Notes: generated by a model from the letters alone, not told the origin. A stretch of DNA of 64,000 bases from Streptomyces microflavus (GCF_014650075.1 NZ_BMUG01000012.1:186001-250000), one strand, 5' to 3'; positions 21,317 to 30,095 are shown, numbered from the stretch's first letter. Numbers and translations are program-made.

Positions 21317-21400
21317 GATAGGCGTCCTTCCACTATTCGGCAGGTGCCGGATGTATATGTCGGCGGGCGTACGTGGAGCCCGCTGGACCGCTGAGCGAAA

Positions 21401-21958
21401 TTACTCGGCGGCCTCGGCGGGAGCCGGAGTACCGGCACCGCCCTGCTCTTCCTTCTTGGCGCGAAGCGCTTCCGCGGTGCGGACGAACTTCGACGGCAGT
21501 GCCTGGAAGAGCTGTGCAGCCTGAGTCTGCTTGCCCTTGAAAGCACCGGCCAGCTTGGAGAGCAGAACCTCGCGGGACTCGAGGTCCGCGAGCTTCTTGA
21601 TCTCATCGGCGGACAGCGCCTTACCGTCAAGGACACCGCCCTTGATGATGAGGTTGGGGTTGTCCTTGGCGAAGTCACGAAGACCCTTCGCCGACTCCAC
21701 CGGGTCACCGGTGACGAAGGCAACCGCCGTCGGACCCGAGAACAGGTCGTCCAGCGTGTCGATCCCGGCCTCGTTGGCCGCAATCTTGGTCAGCGTGTTC
21801 TTCACCACGGCGTACTGGGCGTTCTCACCGAGCGAACGGCGCAGCTCCTTGAGCTGTGCCACGGTGAGACCCCGGTACTCGGTCAGCACGGCGGCGTTCG
21901 AGCTGCGGAACTGGTCCGTCAGCTCGGCTACCGCGGCAGCCTTGTCGGGCCTTGCCAT
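21401..21958 (-). CDS. rplJ: 50S ribosomal protein L10
   Basis: From the ATG at 21958 (MARPDKAAAVAELTDQF), preceded by GGAAGGAGG, the product has 185 residues. It shows the L10 segments TEYRGLTVAQLKELRRSL and YAVVKNTLTKIAANEAG. The C-terminal helix binds L7/L12 dimers, and the final 25 residues are an Ala/Pro/Glu tail. L10 anchors the stalk to 23S rRNA and in many bacteria represses its own operon by binding the leader RNA. Confidence 0.97.
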   Translation of the reverse strand: MARPDKAAAVAELTDQFRSSNAAVLTEYRGLTVAQLKELRRSLGENAQYAVVKNTLTKIAANEAGIDTLDDLFSGPTAVAFVTGDPVESAKGLRDFAKDNPNLIIKGGVLDGKALSADEIKKLADLESREVLLSKLAGAFKGKQTQAAQLFQALPSKFVRTAEALRAKKEEQGGAGTPAPAEAAE

Positions 21959-22166
21959 GAGCGTCGGCCTCCTTCCGGGTGATGAGGACCGCTCAGAAGG
22001 GGCCGGGAAAGACGAAACGCCCCAGCACAAGTGCCAGGGCGCGGCTCGACCGGACAGAGTCCGGGAGCAGTTCCACAGTCACCTGCGCAGGTCGTCCGAT
22101 CTAGCGGAACCTTCGGTCACTGTCCCTCTGACGAGAGCGCAGCGACGACCAGCGGTCTTTGGCTTC
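21959..22166 (-). promoter_or_regulatory. rplJ leader region, probable L10-binding autoregulatory RNA
   Basis: About 205 bases separate the predicted transcription start from the rplJ ATG, with no coding sequence. Long leaders here carry the L10(L12)-binding structure in most bacteria. Hairpin-forming segments are visible, for example GGACTCTGTCC read on the minus strand, but I did not fold the RNA. The assignment is by position. Confidence 0.5.
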
Positions 22167-22172
22167 TTGTGG

Positions 22173-22202
22173 AGAGTACGCGACCGGGGGCGCGCCGGGC
22201 AA
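22173..22202 (-). promoter_or_regulatory. rplJ-rplL promoter
   Basis: On the minus strand, TTGCCC (22202-22197) and TACTCT (22178-22173) are separated by 18 bases, a good vegetative sigma-factor match. It lies between the lipoprotein gene and rplJ. Confidence 0.6.
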
Positions 22203-22244
22203 ATCCGGCGCCGCCCACCCCGGTGCGGGAGGTTTAGCCGGAGG

Positions 22245-23147
22245 TCAGGAGGGACCGGCGCCCCGCTGTTTCAGGATCTCCTTGAAGTCGACGGTGTCGG
22301 CGGCCGGCGGCTTCTCCACGGAGACCTTGGTGCCGTAGTCGCTGTAGAAGACCGTCGAGCTGAACGCCCCGCCCGCCGTCTCGCCGCGCTCGGTCTTCTT
22401 CACGAGCAGATCGTTCCTGTCGACCCAGATGTCGACGGTCTGGGTGGTGACACCTGCGGCGGAGAGCTGCTCCTTGAGGGCGGCGAGCTGCTCGGCGTCC
22501 AGAGCGCTGTTCCGCCCGGTCAGCTCCGCCACGTCGACCGTGCCGGAGTAGCGCGTCGCGGACACGCCCCGGACGTCCTCCTGGCCGGCCTTCCTGACGT
22601 CCCCCGCGGCCAGCAGAGCCTTCACGCCCTGCTCGGGGGTGCTGTTCTGCACCTGCTCCTCCAGGACGTCACCGGCGGGCCCGCCGAGCTCCGCGAGGTC
22701 CTTGTAGGCGTACCGGACCCAGTGCTTGCCGCCGACGTTCGCCGCGAAGGCGTCGCCCATGTTGGCGTAGTACTCGTCCTTGAGATAGCGCGCCCGGACC
22801 GTTCCGTCGCCGCCGCCCTGCTTGAGGGCCTCGGCCATGGTGCCGCCGGTGTAGGTGATGGTCAGCGAGCCCGAGAGGCCGTCCGCCCAGCCGATGGTTC
22901 CCGTCTGCTGCATGGAGACGGTGTCGCCCATCTCGGTGGTGCCCTCGATCCGGGCCGACCGCACGGTGCCGGTCTTCTCCCGGATCTGCTGGAGCGCCGC
23001 GACGGAACCCGCCTCGGCCGCTCCTCCGGTGCCGGCCGGCTTCCCCGCCGTACCGGAGTCACCGCCTCCGCCGCTGCAGGCCGCCACCGACATCAGGGCC
23101 GCCGCTGCGGCCCCCGTACCCACGCGCCGTAACGTGCTCGTCCTCAT
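22245..23147 (-). CDS. Secreted lipoprotein, LppX/LprG-like
   Basis: From the ATG at 23147 the 300-residue product has a lipoprotein signal: basic MRTSTLRRVG, a hydrophobic core, and a VAAC lipobox with the lipidated cysteine near residue 24, followed by a Gly/Ser-rich linker. The mature part (repeated beta strands, SGSLTITYTGG, WVRYAYKDLAELGG, YSGTVDVAELTG) resembles the LppX/LprAFG type of lipid-binding lipoproteins. It would sit on the outer face of the membrane. It lies between the rplKA and rplJL operons with its own upstream terminator, the position I recall in Streptomyces. A GTG further upstream would spoil the signal peptide. Confidence 0.8.
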   Translation of the reverse strand: MRTSTLRRVGTGAAAAALMSVAACSGGGGDSGTAGKPAGTGGAAEAGSVAALQQIREKTGTVRSARIEGTTEMGDTVSMQQTGTIGWADGLSGSLTITYTGGTMAEALKQGGGDGTVRARYLKDEYYANMGDAFAANVGGKHWVRYAYKDLAELGGPAGDVLEEQVQNSTPEQGVKALLAAGDVRKAGQEDVRGVSATRYSGTVDVAELTGRNSALDAEQLAALKEQLSAAGVTTQTVDIWVDRNDLLVKKTERGETAGGAFSSTVFYSDYGTKVSVEKPPAADTVDFKEILKQRGAGPS

Positions 23148-23249
23148 CCGACCGGTCCACCCCTCGTATCGTCCTGCCGTCCCGTCCCACACTGGCACAG
23201 GCCACCGACAGTCACCGGTGCTCCCGGTTTCTTCCTCCGGATACGAGGA

Positions 23250-23281
23250 CGGGCCCCGCACCTCGAAAGGTGCGGGGCCCG
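23250..23281 (-). terminator. Terminator after rplA
   Basis: The arms CGGGCCCCGCACCT and AGGTGCGGGGCCCG are perfect 14-base complements around the tetraloop CGAA (UUCG in the minus-strand RNA). It ends the rplK-rplA transcript before the lipoprotein gene. Confidence 0.85.
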
Positions 23282-23329
23282 TTCACACAGTGCACGCGTA
23301 CGACGCGGCTACCGGGTGAGCGCGGTGGC

Positions 23330-24052
23330 TCAGACGGCGGCCGGGTCCTCCTCGACGAGGAGGTTGCGGGTGCGGTTGGCGTCCAGCGGGATGCCGGGGC
23401 CCATCGTGGTGGCCAGCGTGGCCTTCTTGATGTAGCGGCCCTTGGCGGCGGACGGCTTCAGACGGAGGATCTCGTCCAGCGCCGCTGCGTAGTTCTCCAC
23501 CAGCTTGGTCTCGTCGAACGAGGTCTTGCCGATGATGAAGTGCAGGTTCGAGTGCTTGTCGACGCGGAACTCGATCTTGCCGCCCTTGATGTCGTTGACA
23601 GCCTTCACGACATCGGGGGTGACGGTGCCGGTCTTCGGGTTCGGCATCAGACCACGCGGACCGAGCACGCGGCCCAGGCGGCCGACCTTGCCCATGAGGT
23701 CCGGGGTCGCGACGACGGCGTCGAAGTCCAGACGGCCCTTCGCCACCTCGTCGATGAGCTCGTCGGCGCCGACGATGTCGGCTCCAGCGGCTTCCGCGGC
23801 CGCAGCACGGTCACCGGTCGCGAAGACCAGGACCCGGGCGGTCTTGCCGGTGCCGTGCGGGAGGTTCACGGTGCCACGGACCATCTGGTCGGCCTTGCGC
23901 GGGTCGACACCCAGGGCAAAGGCGACCTCGACGGTGCTGTCGAACTTCGTGGAGGCGGTGTCCTTGGCGATACGGACGGCCTCGAGCGGGGCATAGTTGC
24001 GCTCCCGGTCGATCTTGGCGTCCGCAGCGCGGAGGTTCTTGCTGCGCTTCAC
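23330..24052 (-). CDS. rplA: 50S ribosomal protein L1
   Basis: The 240-residue protein begins at a GTG (MKRSKNLRAADAKIDRE). The L1 signature region reads GLMPNPKTGTVT, and RNA-contact segments such as KFDSTVEVAFALGVDPRKADQ and GKIEFRVDKHSNLHFIIGK are present. L1 forms the mobile E-site stalk. Length is normal. It follows rplK by 80 bases. Confidence 0.97.
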   Translation of the reverse strand: MKRSKNLRAADAKIDRERNYAPLEAVRIAKDTASTKFDSTVEVAFALGVDPRKADQMVRGTVNLPHGTGKTARVLVFATGDRAAAAEAAGADIVGADELIDEVAKGRLDFDAVVATPDLMGKVGRLGRVLGPRGLMPNPKTGTVTPDVVKAVNDIKGGKIEFRVDKHSNLHFIIGKTSFDETKLVENYAAALDEILRLKPSAAKGRYIKKATLATTMGPGIPLDANRTRNLLVEEDPAAV

Positions 24053-24132
24053 TTCTACTCCTGTGTTTTCAGAGTGTGGAGTCGTGGTGCGGACCAGCGC
24101 TTGGTCCTACCACTGGGGGTTACGGGGCTGAA

Positions 24133-24567
24133 TCAGCCTTCGACCGTGATGCCCATGGAGCGGGCGGTGCCGGCAATGATCTTCGACGCGGCGTCGAGGT
24201 CATTGGCGTTCAGGTCGGGGAGCTTCGTCGTGGCGATCTCGCGGACCTGGGCAGCCGTCAGCTTGGCGACCTTGGTCTTGTGCGGCTCGCCGGAGCCCTT
24301 GTCCACACCCGCGGCCTTGAGGATCAGCTTGGCGGCCGGCGGAGTCTTCGTGACGAAGGTGAAGGAGCGGTCGTCGTAGACCGTGATCTCCACCGGCACG
24401 ACCATGCCACGCTGCGACTCGGTCGCTGCGTTGTAGGCCTTGCAGAACTCCATGATGTTGACGCCGTGCTGACCGAGCGCGGGGCCGACCGGCGGGGCCG
24501 GGTTCGCCGCACCGGCGTTGATCTGGAGCTTGATAAGCCCCGTGACCTTCTTCTTCTTGGGAGGCAT
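24133..24567 (-). CDS. rplK: 50S ribosomal protein L11
   Basis: The 144-residue protein has the L11 landmarks: [20 protein letters not shown] near the N-terminus, [15 protein letters not shown], and the C-terminal rRNA-binding domain ending [16 protein letters not shown]11 binds the GTPase-associated 23S rRNA, is the target of thiostrepton, and is needed for RelA activation. It heads the rplKA operon. Confidence 0.97.
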
Positions 24568-24637
24568 TGCTCTCTCCGGGTCCTATGAGAGTGTTTCGCC
24601 GCCGATTCCGGTCATCCGGATGGAGGCATACCGCACA

Positions 24638-24666
24638 ACGATAACGGGTATAGCTGTGCGACCAAA
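24638..24666 (-). promoter_or_regulatory. Candidate rplK promoter
   Basis: On the minus strand, TTTGGT (24666-24661) and TATCGT (24643-24638) are 17 bases apart. They lie just after the nusG terminator and about 70 bases before the rplK start. The -35 match is only moderate. Confidence 0.45.
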
Positions 24667-24671
24667 AACCA

Positions 24672-24709
24672 AGCAGGTCAGACGGGCTGCGAAGCCCCTC
24701 TGACCTGCT
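24672..24709 (-). terminator. Terminator after nusG
   Basis: The outer arms AGCAGGTCAGA and TCTGACCTGCT are perfect complements. Inside them GGGCT and AGCCC pair around the loop GCGA, giving a long hairpin with one unpaired base on each side. In the minus-strand RNA the hairpin is followed by a U-rich run. Confidence 0.85.
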
Positions 24710-24742
24710 GGGTAGGCATGTGTCCAGAAACCGGCGGAAGCG

Positions 24743-25642
24743 CTAGTTCTTCTGGATCTGGTCGAAGCTGAGCTCGACCGGGGTCTCGCGGCCGAAGATC
24801 TCGACGAGGCCCTTGACCTTCTTCGAGTCGGCGTTGATCTCGTTGATCGTGGCCTGCAGCGTCGCGAACGGGCCGTCGGTGACGGTGACCGAGTCGCCCA
24901 CCTCGAAGTCCAGCACCTGGACCTCGACCTTGCGGGACGGAGCCGGCTTGCCCTCGGCCTCGGCGGCCTCGCGGGCGGCCTTCTCCTCGGCCTCCGGGGC
25001 GAGCATCTTGACGATCTCGTCCAGGGTCAGCGGGTACGGGTCGTAGGCGTTGCCCACGAAGCCGGTGACGCCCGGCGTGTTCCGCACGACGCCCCAGGAC
25101 TCGTTCGTCAGGTCCATGCGCACCAGCACGTAGCCGGGGAGCTTGTTCTGCCGGACGTTCTTGCGCTCGCCGTTCTTGATCTGGACGATTTCCTCTTCAG
25201 GCACCTCGGCCTGATAGACGAACTCCTCCACGTTGAGGGAGACGGCGCGCTGCTCCAGGTTGGCCTTCACGCGCTTCTCGTAACCGGCGTACGTGTGGAT
25301 GACGTACCACTCGCCGGGGAGGGTGCGGAGCTCTTCGCGCAGGGCGGTGACGGGGTCGACGGGGGCGGCCGGCTCGGCCTCTTCCTCGTCGGCGCTCTCG
25401 TCGTCGTCCGTGCTCTCGTCGTCGGCCTCGGCCTCGACGTCGGCCTCGACGGCTTCCGCGTCCTCGGCGACCGCGGCGTCTTCATCGGCCTCGACCGTTT
25501 CGTCCGCGACGGCGTCCACAGCGGCCTCGGCCTGATCGGGCTTCTCGGAATCAGCAGCCTCAACGATGCCGAGCTCGTCCTTGGCGGACTCGAAGGCGCC
25601 AGCCTCGGGCTCGACGGCGTCGTTCAGGTTCGGGTCAGACAC
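24743..25642 (-). CDS. nusG: Transcription termination/antitermination factor NusG
   Basis: The GTG at 25642 (MSDPNLNDAVEPEAG) gives 299 residues. The first 105 or so form a very acidic Ala/Glu/Asp extension. The NGN domain follows (GEWYVIHTYAGYEKRVKANLE, KLPGYVLVRMDL, TPGVTGFVG), and the KOW domain closes the protein (VGDSVTVTDGPFATLQATI). NusG binds RNA polymerase and links it to Rho or ribosomes. The acidic N-terminal extension is a known trait of Streptomyces NusG and is absent from the E. coli protein of about 181 residues. It is the second gene of the secE-nusG transcript. Confidence 0.96.
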   Translation of the reverse strand: MSDPNLNDAVEPEAGAFESAKDELGIVEAADSEKPDQAEAAVDAVADETVEADEDAAVAEDAEAVEADVEAEADDESTDDDESADEEEAEPAAPVDPVTALREELRTLPGEWYVIHTYAGYEKRVKANLEQRAVSLNVEEFVYQAEVPEEEIVQIKNGERKNVRQNKLPGYVLVRMDLTNESWGVVRNTPGVTGFVGNAYDPYPLTLDEIVKMLAPEAEEKAAREAAEAEGKPAPSRKVEVQVLDFEVGDSVTVTDGPFATLQATINEINADSKKVKGLVEIFGRETPVELSFDQIQKN

Positions 25643-25715
25643 GATGGCTGCTTCTTCCTGGATACAAAGGGGTGGAACGTGCGGTGGGGGCGCCGGTCGG
25701 ACGCCTTCCGCCGGC

Positions 25716-26003
25716 TCAGCCGAAGACGTACTTGATGACCCGCGCGAATCCCGTGTCAAGAACGGTAACAAGACCAATCATGACAACGACGAACACAATC
25801 ACCACACTGGTGTATGTCGTCAGCTGGCTGCGAGTCGGCCAAACAACCTTACGGAGTTCGGCGACGATCTGGCGGTAGAACAGCGCGAGCCGGCCCAGAG
25901 GACCCTTCTTGCCGCGCTTGCCGCCCTTCCGAGTCTTCTTCTGCGACTCGGGGGATTCATCCTCAGCATCAGGCATGTCGATGGAGCCCACGGCGTCCGT
26001 CAC
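25716..26003 (-). CDS. secE: Preprotein translocase subunit SecE
   Basis: The GTG at 26003 (MTDAVGSIDMPDAEDE) gives 95 residues: an acidic then Lys/Gly-rich N-terminus, the conserved cytoplasmic segment FYRQIVAELRKVVWPTRSQL, and one C-terminal transmembrane helix (VVIVFVVVMIGLVTVL). It is the single-helix form of SecE, the clamp of the SecYEG channel. It lies 73 bases upstream of nusG and downstream of tRNA-Trp, a classic order. Confidence 0.95.
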   Translation of the reverse strand: MTDAVGSIDMPDAEDESPESQKKTRKGGKRGKKGPLGRLALFYRQIVAELRKVVWPTRSQLTTYTSVVIVFVVVMIGLVTVLDTGFARVIKYVFG

Positions 26004-26109
26004 GCTACTCACCTGATTCCGGGTCGTGGCCGTGCCGCGCCCGGTGGAGCCGCACGGCTGTGCAATGAAGTACGTACATGCGCACACATCCTGGCGAAGG
26101 AGTGTGTAG

Positions 26110-26182
26110 CAGGGCCGGAGGGACTTGAACCCCCAACCGCTGGTTTTGGAGACCAGTGCTCTACCAATTGAGCTACGACCCT
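26110..26182 (-). tRNA. tRNA-Trp (CCA anticodon)
   Basis: The minus strand folds as a 73-base cloverleaf: acceptor AGGGTCG with CGGCCCT, D-arm GCTC/GAGC, anticodon stem CTGGT/ACCAG with loop CTCCAAA (anticodon CCA), T-loop TTCAAGT, discriminator G. CCA is not encoded. It lies just upstream of secE. Confidence 0.95.
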
Positions 26183-26396
26183 TTGGTGGTTTCCACCAAC
26201 CTACCGCATCTTTCCCGGTGCCCGGGTGCAGGAACGGTGCGGCTGGTGAAGGCCAACGACAGGTGAGTGTACGTGCTCAGCGGCTCTGCGTCGAACAGAC
26301 AACTACCGACCGGTCCTGTCCGGTTCCCGTACAAGTCCTGTCCGGTCCCTGAAACCCGTGTGCCGACGGGTTTTCCGGTCTGGGAGCATGGGGCCC

Positions 26397-27623
26397 ATGA
26401 GCGCTGCAACTTCTCCGTCCGAGCGCCGGGTTTCCGCCCGCATCGGTGCGATCTCCGAGTCCGCGACCCTCGCCGTCGACGCCAAGGCCAAGGCCCTCAA
26501 GGCCGCCGGGCGCCCGGTGATCGGCTTCGGTGCCGGCGAGCCCGACTTCCCCACCCCCGGCTACATCGTCGACGCCGCGGTCGAGGCCTGCCGCAACCCG
26601 AAGTACCACCGCTACACCCCGGCCGGCGGGCTCCCCGAGCTCAAGGCCGCCATCGCAGAGAAGACCCTGCGGGACTCCGGCTACGAGGTCGACGCCAGCC
26701 AGATCCTGGTGACCAACGGCGGCAAGCAGGCCATCTACGAGGCCTTCGCCGCGATCCTCGACCCGGGCGACGAGGTCATCGTCCCCGCCCCGTACTGGAC
26801 CACCTACCCCGAGTCGATCCGGCTCGCCGGCGGTGTCCCCGTCGAGGTCGTCGCCGACGAGACCACCGGCTACCGGGTCTCCGTCGAGCAGCTGGAGGCC
26901 GCGCGCACCGAGCGGACCAAGGTCGTCCTCTTCGTCTCGCCGTCCAACCCGACCGGCGCGGTCTACAGCGAGGCCGACGCCGAGGCGATCGGCCGCTGGG
27001 CCGTCGAGCACGGCCTCTGGGTCATGACCGACGAGATCTACGAGCACCTCGTCTACGGCGACGCGAAGTTCACCTCGCTCCCCGCGATCGTGCCCGAGCT
27101 GCGCGACAAGTGCATCGTCGTCAACGGCGTCGCCAAGACGTACGCGATGACCGGCTGGCGGGTGGGGTGGATCATCGGCCCGAAGGACGTCGTCAAGGCC
27201 GCGACCAACCTCCAGTCGCACGCCACCTCCAACGTCTCCAACGTCGCCCAGGTCGCCGCGCTCGCCGCGGTCTCCGGCCCGCTGGACGCCGTCGCGGAGA
27301 TGCGCACCGCCTTCGACCGCCGCCGCAACCTGATCGTGCGGATGCTCAACGAGATCGACGGCGTGCTCTGCCCGGAGCCCGAGGGCGCGTTCTACGCCTA
27401 CCCGTCGGTGAAGGGCCTGCTCGGCAAGGAGATCCGCGGCAAGCGCCCGGCCGACTCGGTCGAGCTCGCCGCCCTGATCCTGGACGAGGCCGAGGTCGCC
27501 GTCGTACCGGGCGAGGCCTTCGGCACCCCCGGCTACCTCCGCCTCTCCTACGCACTGGGCGACGACGACCTCATCGAGGGCGTCTCCCGGCTCCAGAAGC
27601 TGCTGGGCGAGGCCAAGGCCTGA
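26397..27623 (+). CDS. aspC: Aspartate-type PLP aminotransferase
   Basis: The 408-residue protein is a class I aminotransferase of the bacterial aspartate aminotransferase (Ib) group. The start is the ATG at 26397 (MSAATSPSERRVSARIG). Visible landmarks are GFGAGEPDFPTPGYI, NGGKQAIYEAF, FVSPSNPTGAVY, TDEIYEHLVYG, the PLP lysine in VAKTYAMTGWRVGW near residue 247, and the substrate-carboxylate arginine in YLRLSYAL near residue 385. It would interconvert aspartate and oxaloacetate with glutamate. The symbol is by family and not proven. A strong terminator follows. Confidence 0.85.
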   Translation: MSAATSPSERRVSARIGAISESATLAVDAKAKALKAAGRPVIGFGAGEPDFPTPGYIVDAAVEACRNPKYHRYTPAGGLPELKAAIAEKTLRDSGYEVDASQILVTNGGKQAIYEAFAAILDPGDEVIVPAPYWTTYPESIRLAGGVPVEVVADETTGYRVSVEQLEAARTERTKVVLFVSPSNPTGAVYSEADAEAIGRWAVEHGLWVMTDEIYEHLVYGDAKFTSLPAIVPELRDKCIVVNGVAKTYAMTGWRVGWIIGPKDVVKAATNLQSHATSNVSNVAQVAALAAVSGPLDAVAEMRTAFDRRRNLIVRMLNEIDGVLCPEPEGAFYAYPSVKGLLGKEIRGKRPADSVELAALILDEAEVAVVPGEAFGTPGYLRLSYALGDDDLIEGVSRLQKLLGEAKA

Positions 27624-27639
27624 CAGCCCGCGGAATTGT

Positions 27640-27669
27640 GCCCCCGGCCGCCTCGGCCGGGGGCTCTTT
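27640..27669 (+). terminator. Terminator after the aminotransferase gene
   Basis: GCCCCCGGCCG and CGGCCGGGGGC pair perfectly around a three-base loop and are followed by TCTTTT, a canonical factor-independent terminator. Confidence 0.9.
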
Positions 27670-27738
27670 TCGTCCCGGTCCCACTCCAAAGAGGAAAGCG
27701 GCTTCCGCTGCGGCCCGCCCGTGCGGCAGGATCTTCCG

Positions 27739-28752
27739 ATGGAGCGTGATGTACGTCTGTTGCCCAAGGCCCACCTGCACCTGCACTTCACCGGGTCGAT
27801 GCGGCCCACCACCCTGCTCGAACTCGCCGACAAGTACGGGGTCCACCTCCCCGACGCGCTGACCGGCGGTGAGCCACCGAAACTGCGGGCGACCGACGAG
27901 CGCGGCTGGTTCCGTTTCCAGCGGCTCTACGACATCGCCCGGTCCTGCCTGCGGTCCCCCGAGGACATCCACCGCCTGGTCCGCGAGAGCGCCCAGGAGG
28001 ACGTCGCGGACGGCTCCGGCTGGCTGGAGATCCAGGTCGACCCCACCTCGTACGCCCCGCTGCTCGGCGGACTGATCCCGGCGATCGAGATCATTCTCGA
28101 CGCGGTGGACAGCGCCGCCCGGGACACCGGACTGGGGATGCGCGTGGTGATCGCCGCCAACCGGATGAAGCACCCGCTGGACGCCCGGACCCTGGCGCGG
28201 CTTGCCGTGCGGTACGCGGACCGGGGCGTCGTCGGCTTCGGGCTCTCCAACGACGAGCGGCGCGGCATGGCCCGGGACTTCGACCGGGCCTTCGCCATCG
28301 CCCGTGAGGGGGGTCTGCTGGCGGCCCCGCACGGTGGGGAGCTCGCGGGCCCCTCCAGCGTGCGCGACTGCCTGGACGACCTGGACGCCTCGCGCATCGG
28401 CCACGGGGTCCGGGCCGCCGAGGACCCCCGGCTGCTGGCACAGCTGGCCGAGCGCCAGGTGACCTGTGAGGTCTGCCCGTCCTCCAATGTGGCGCTCGGC
28501 GTCTACGAGAAGGCCGCGGACGTACCCCTGCGCACCTTGTTCGACGCGGGAGTGCCGATGGCGCTGGGCGCGGACGACCCGCTGCTGTTCGGTTCACGTC
28601 TCGCCGCGCAGTACGAGCTCGTCCGCCGCCACCACGGCTTCACCGACGCGGAGCTGGCCGAGCTGGCCCGCCAGTCGGTGCGCGGATCGGCGGCGCCCGT
28701 CGACGTACGGGACAAGCTGCTGTCGGGGATCGACGACTGGCTGGCTAGCTGA
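27739..28752 (+). CDS. add: Adenosine deaminase family protein
   Basis: The 337-residue protein carries the zinc and catalytic motifs of adenosine deaminases: HLHLHFTGS at residues 12-20, HGGE (catalytic Glu) near residue 200, RIGHG near 222 and ALGADDP near 280. It would hydrolyse adenosine or a related purine or aminated substrate. The family also includes adenine and 6-aminodeoxyfutalosine deaminases, so the substrate is open. The stop overlaps the convergent TetR gene by eight bases. Confidence 0.8.
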   Translation: MERDVRLLPKAHLHLHFTGSMRPTTLLELADKYGVHLPDALTGGEPPKLRATDERGWFRFQRLYDIARSCLRSPEDIHRLVRESAQEDVADGSGWLEIQVDPTSYAPLLGGLIPAIEIILDAVDSAARDTGLGMRVVIAANRMKHPLDARTLARLAVRYADRGVVGFGLSNDERRGMARDFDRAFAIAREGGLLAAPHGGELAGPSSVRDCLDDLDASRIGHGVRAAEDPRLLAQLAERQVTCEVCPSSNVALGVYEKAADVPLRTLFDAGVPMALGADDPLLFGSRLAAQYELVRRHHGFTDAELAELARQSVRGSAAPVDVRDKLLSGIDDWLAS

Positions 28753-29335
28753 TCCCGCCCAGCAGGGTGCGGGCGAGGGAGGCGGCGAAGTCGTCCAGGG
28801 GCTGCGGGGGCTCGCCGCCCGGGAGCGCGGCGTAGGCGAAGGCCCGCTGGGCACAGGCGCCCAGCAGCAGGGAGGCGGCGGCGTAGGTGTCCGCGTCGGC
28901 CCGGACCCGGCCCGCGCCCTGTTCGGCGCGCAGATAGGCGTCGAGTTGCCGGATCGGCAGGTGGGGCCCGGCTTCCAGTCCTCCTACGCCCTCCTCGTGG
29001 CGGCGCTTGAGCTGAGGTTCGGCGTACAGGGACGCGGCCATGGGGAAGGTCTGCTCGTAGAACAGGGCGGCCACCCGGGCGATGTCGGTGAGGTTGCCCT
29101 CGACGCTGCCCTCGCCTGCGCGCAGGTCTCCGAGGAGGTTCCCGAGCCGGGGCAGCCGCTCCGCGAGAACGGTGACGAACAGCTCCTCCTTGCCGGAGAA
29201 GTATTTGTAGAGCGCTGCCTCCGAGCAGCCGGCCGCCTTGGCGATCTCTTTGGTGGTGGTCCTGGCGAGGCCGATGGAGAGCATCAGCTCGTGCGCCGCG
29301 TCGACGATCCGGACGCGGGCGGGCTTCTGATCCAT
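28745..29335 (-). CDS. TetR-family transcriptional regulator
   Basis: The 196-residue protein (ATG at 29335, MDQKPARVRIVDAAHEL) has an N-terminal helix-turn-helix: TTTKEIAKAAGCSEAALYKY at about residues 26-45, followed by GKEELF. The C-terminal ligand-binding part is family-typical but gives no ligand. It is divergent from an NAD(P)-binding protein gene, and a near-palindrome lies between them. It probably represses that gene and itself. Confidence 0.85.
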   Translation of the reverse strand: MDQKPARVRIVDAAHELMLSIGLARTTTKEIAKAAGCSEAALYKYFSGKEELFVTVLAERLPRLGNLLGDLRAGEGSVEGNLTDIARVAALFYEQTFPMAASLYAEPQLKRRHEEGVGGLEAGPHLPIRQLDAYLRAEQGAGRVRADADTYAAASLLLGACAQRAFAYAALPGGEPPQPLDDFAASLARTLLGGIS

Positions 29336-29400
29336 GTGTGCTCCAACAGGCCGTGACCCGGAAATCTTGACGCTCGGGTGGGAGGCCACTCATCCTAGAG

Positions 29401-29416
29401 GTTAGTGAACACTCAC
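29401..29416. promoter_or_regulatory. Probable TetR operator
   Basis: GTTAGTGAACACTCAC is an imperfect palindrome (6 of 8 positions symmetric) with the core AGTGAACACT. This AGTGA-NN-type half-site is common for TetR regulators. It lies 18 bases before the start of the divergent oxidoreductase gene. Confidence 0.55.
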
Positions 29417-29433
29417 CCACCAGGGGGCGCGCT

Positions 29434-30069
29434 ATGAGAATCACCGTGTTCGGAGCGACCGGCGGCATCGGTCAGGAGGTCGTGGGGCAGGCGCTGGCGG
29501 CGGGCCACGAGGTGACGGCCGTGGTCCGCGACCCGGACCGGCTCCCGGAGCCGCTGGATCGCGCGGCGTTGCACGCAGTCGCCCGGCTGGACGATCCGGC
29601 GGCGGTGCGGGCGGCGGTGGCGGGGCGGGACGCGGTGCTCTCGGGGCTGGGTTCGCGCGGCCGGAAGGCCGACGGGATCGCCGAGCGGCTGACCGGGCGG
29701 ATCATCGATGCGATGGAGGCCGAGGGGACGCGCCGGCTGCTGGTGGTGAGCGCGGTGCCGGTCGGTCCGGTACCGGCCGGTGAGCCCTTGGTGGACCGGG
29801 TGGCGCGCAAGGCGGTCGGGGCGGTTCTGGCGGAGGTGTACGCGGACCTCGCGCGAATGGAGGCGGCGCTGGAGCGCAGCGCCACGGACTGGACCTCCGT
29901 ACGGCCTCCGAAGCTGACGGACGGGCCGTGCACGGGCACCTACCGCAAGGCGGTGGGCGGCGCGCCCGTCAGCAGCCGGGCCATCTCCCGGGCCGATGTG
30001 GCGCACGCGATGCTGGGGCTGATCGACGACCCGGCGGCCGTGAAGCAGGGCGTGGGCGTCGCCTACTGA
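29434..30069 (+). CDS. NAD(P)-binding Rossmann protein, NmrA/SDR-atypical type
   Basis: The 211-residue protein starts MRITVFGATGGIGQEVVGQAL, a GxxGxxG dinucleotide-binding motif. It continues with AVVRDPDRLP, a short SDR-like segment VVSAVPVGPVP and DWTSVRPPKL. It lacks a clear YxxxK catalytic pair, so it belongs to the atypical SDR/NmrA group, acting as an epimerase-like reductase or a redox-sensing protein. It is divergent from and probably controlled by the TetR gene. Confidence 0.75.
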   Translation: MRITVFGATGGIGQEVVGQALAAGHEVTAVVRDPDRLPEPLDRAALHAVARLDDPAAVRAAVAGRDAVLSGLGSRGRKADGIAERLTGRIIDAMEAEGTRRLLVVSAVPVGPVPAGEPLVDRVARKAVGAVLAEVYADLARMEAALERSATDWTSVRPPKLTDGPCTGTYRKAVGGAPVSSRAISRADVAHAMLGLIDDPAAVKQGVGVAY

Positions 30070-30095
30070 GCTGCCTCATAGGGTCACGCGCACGC

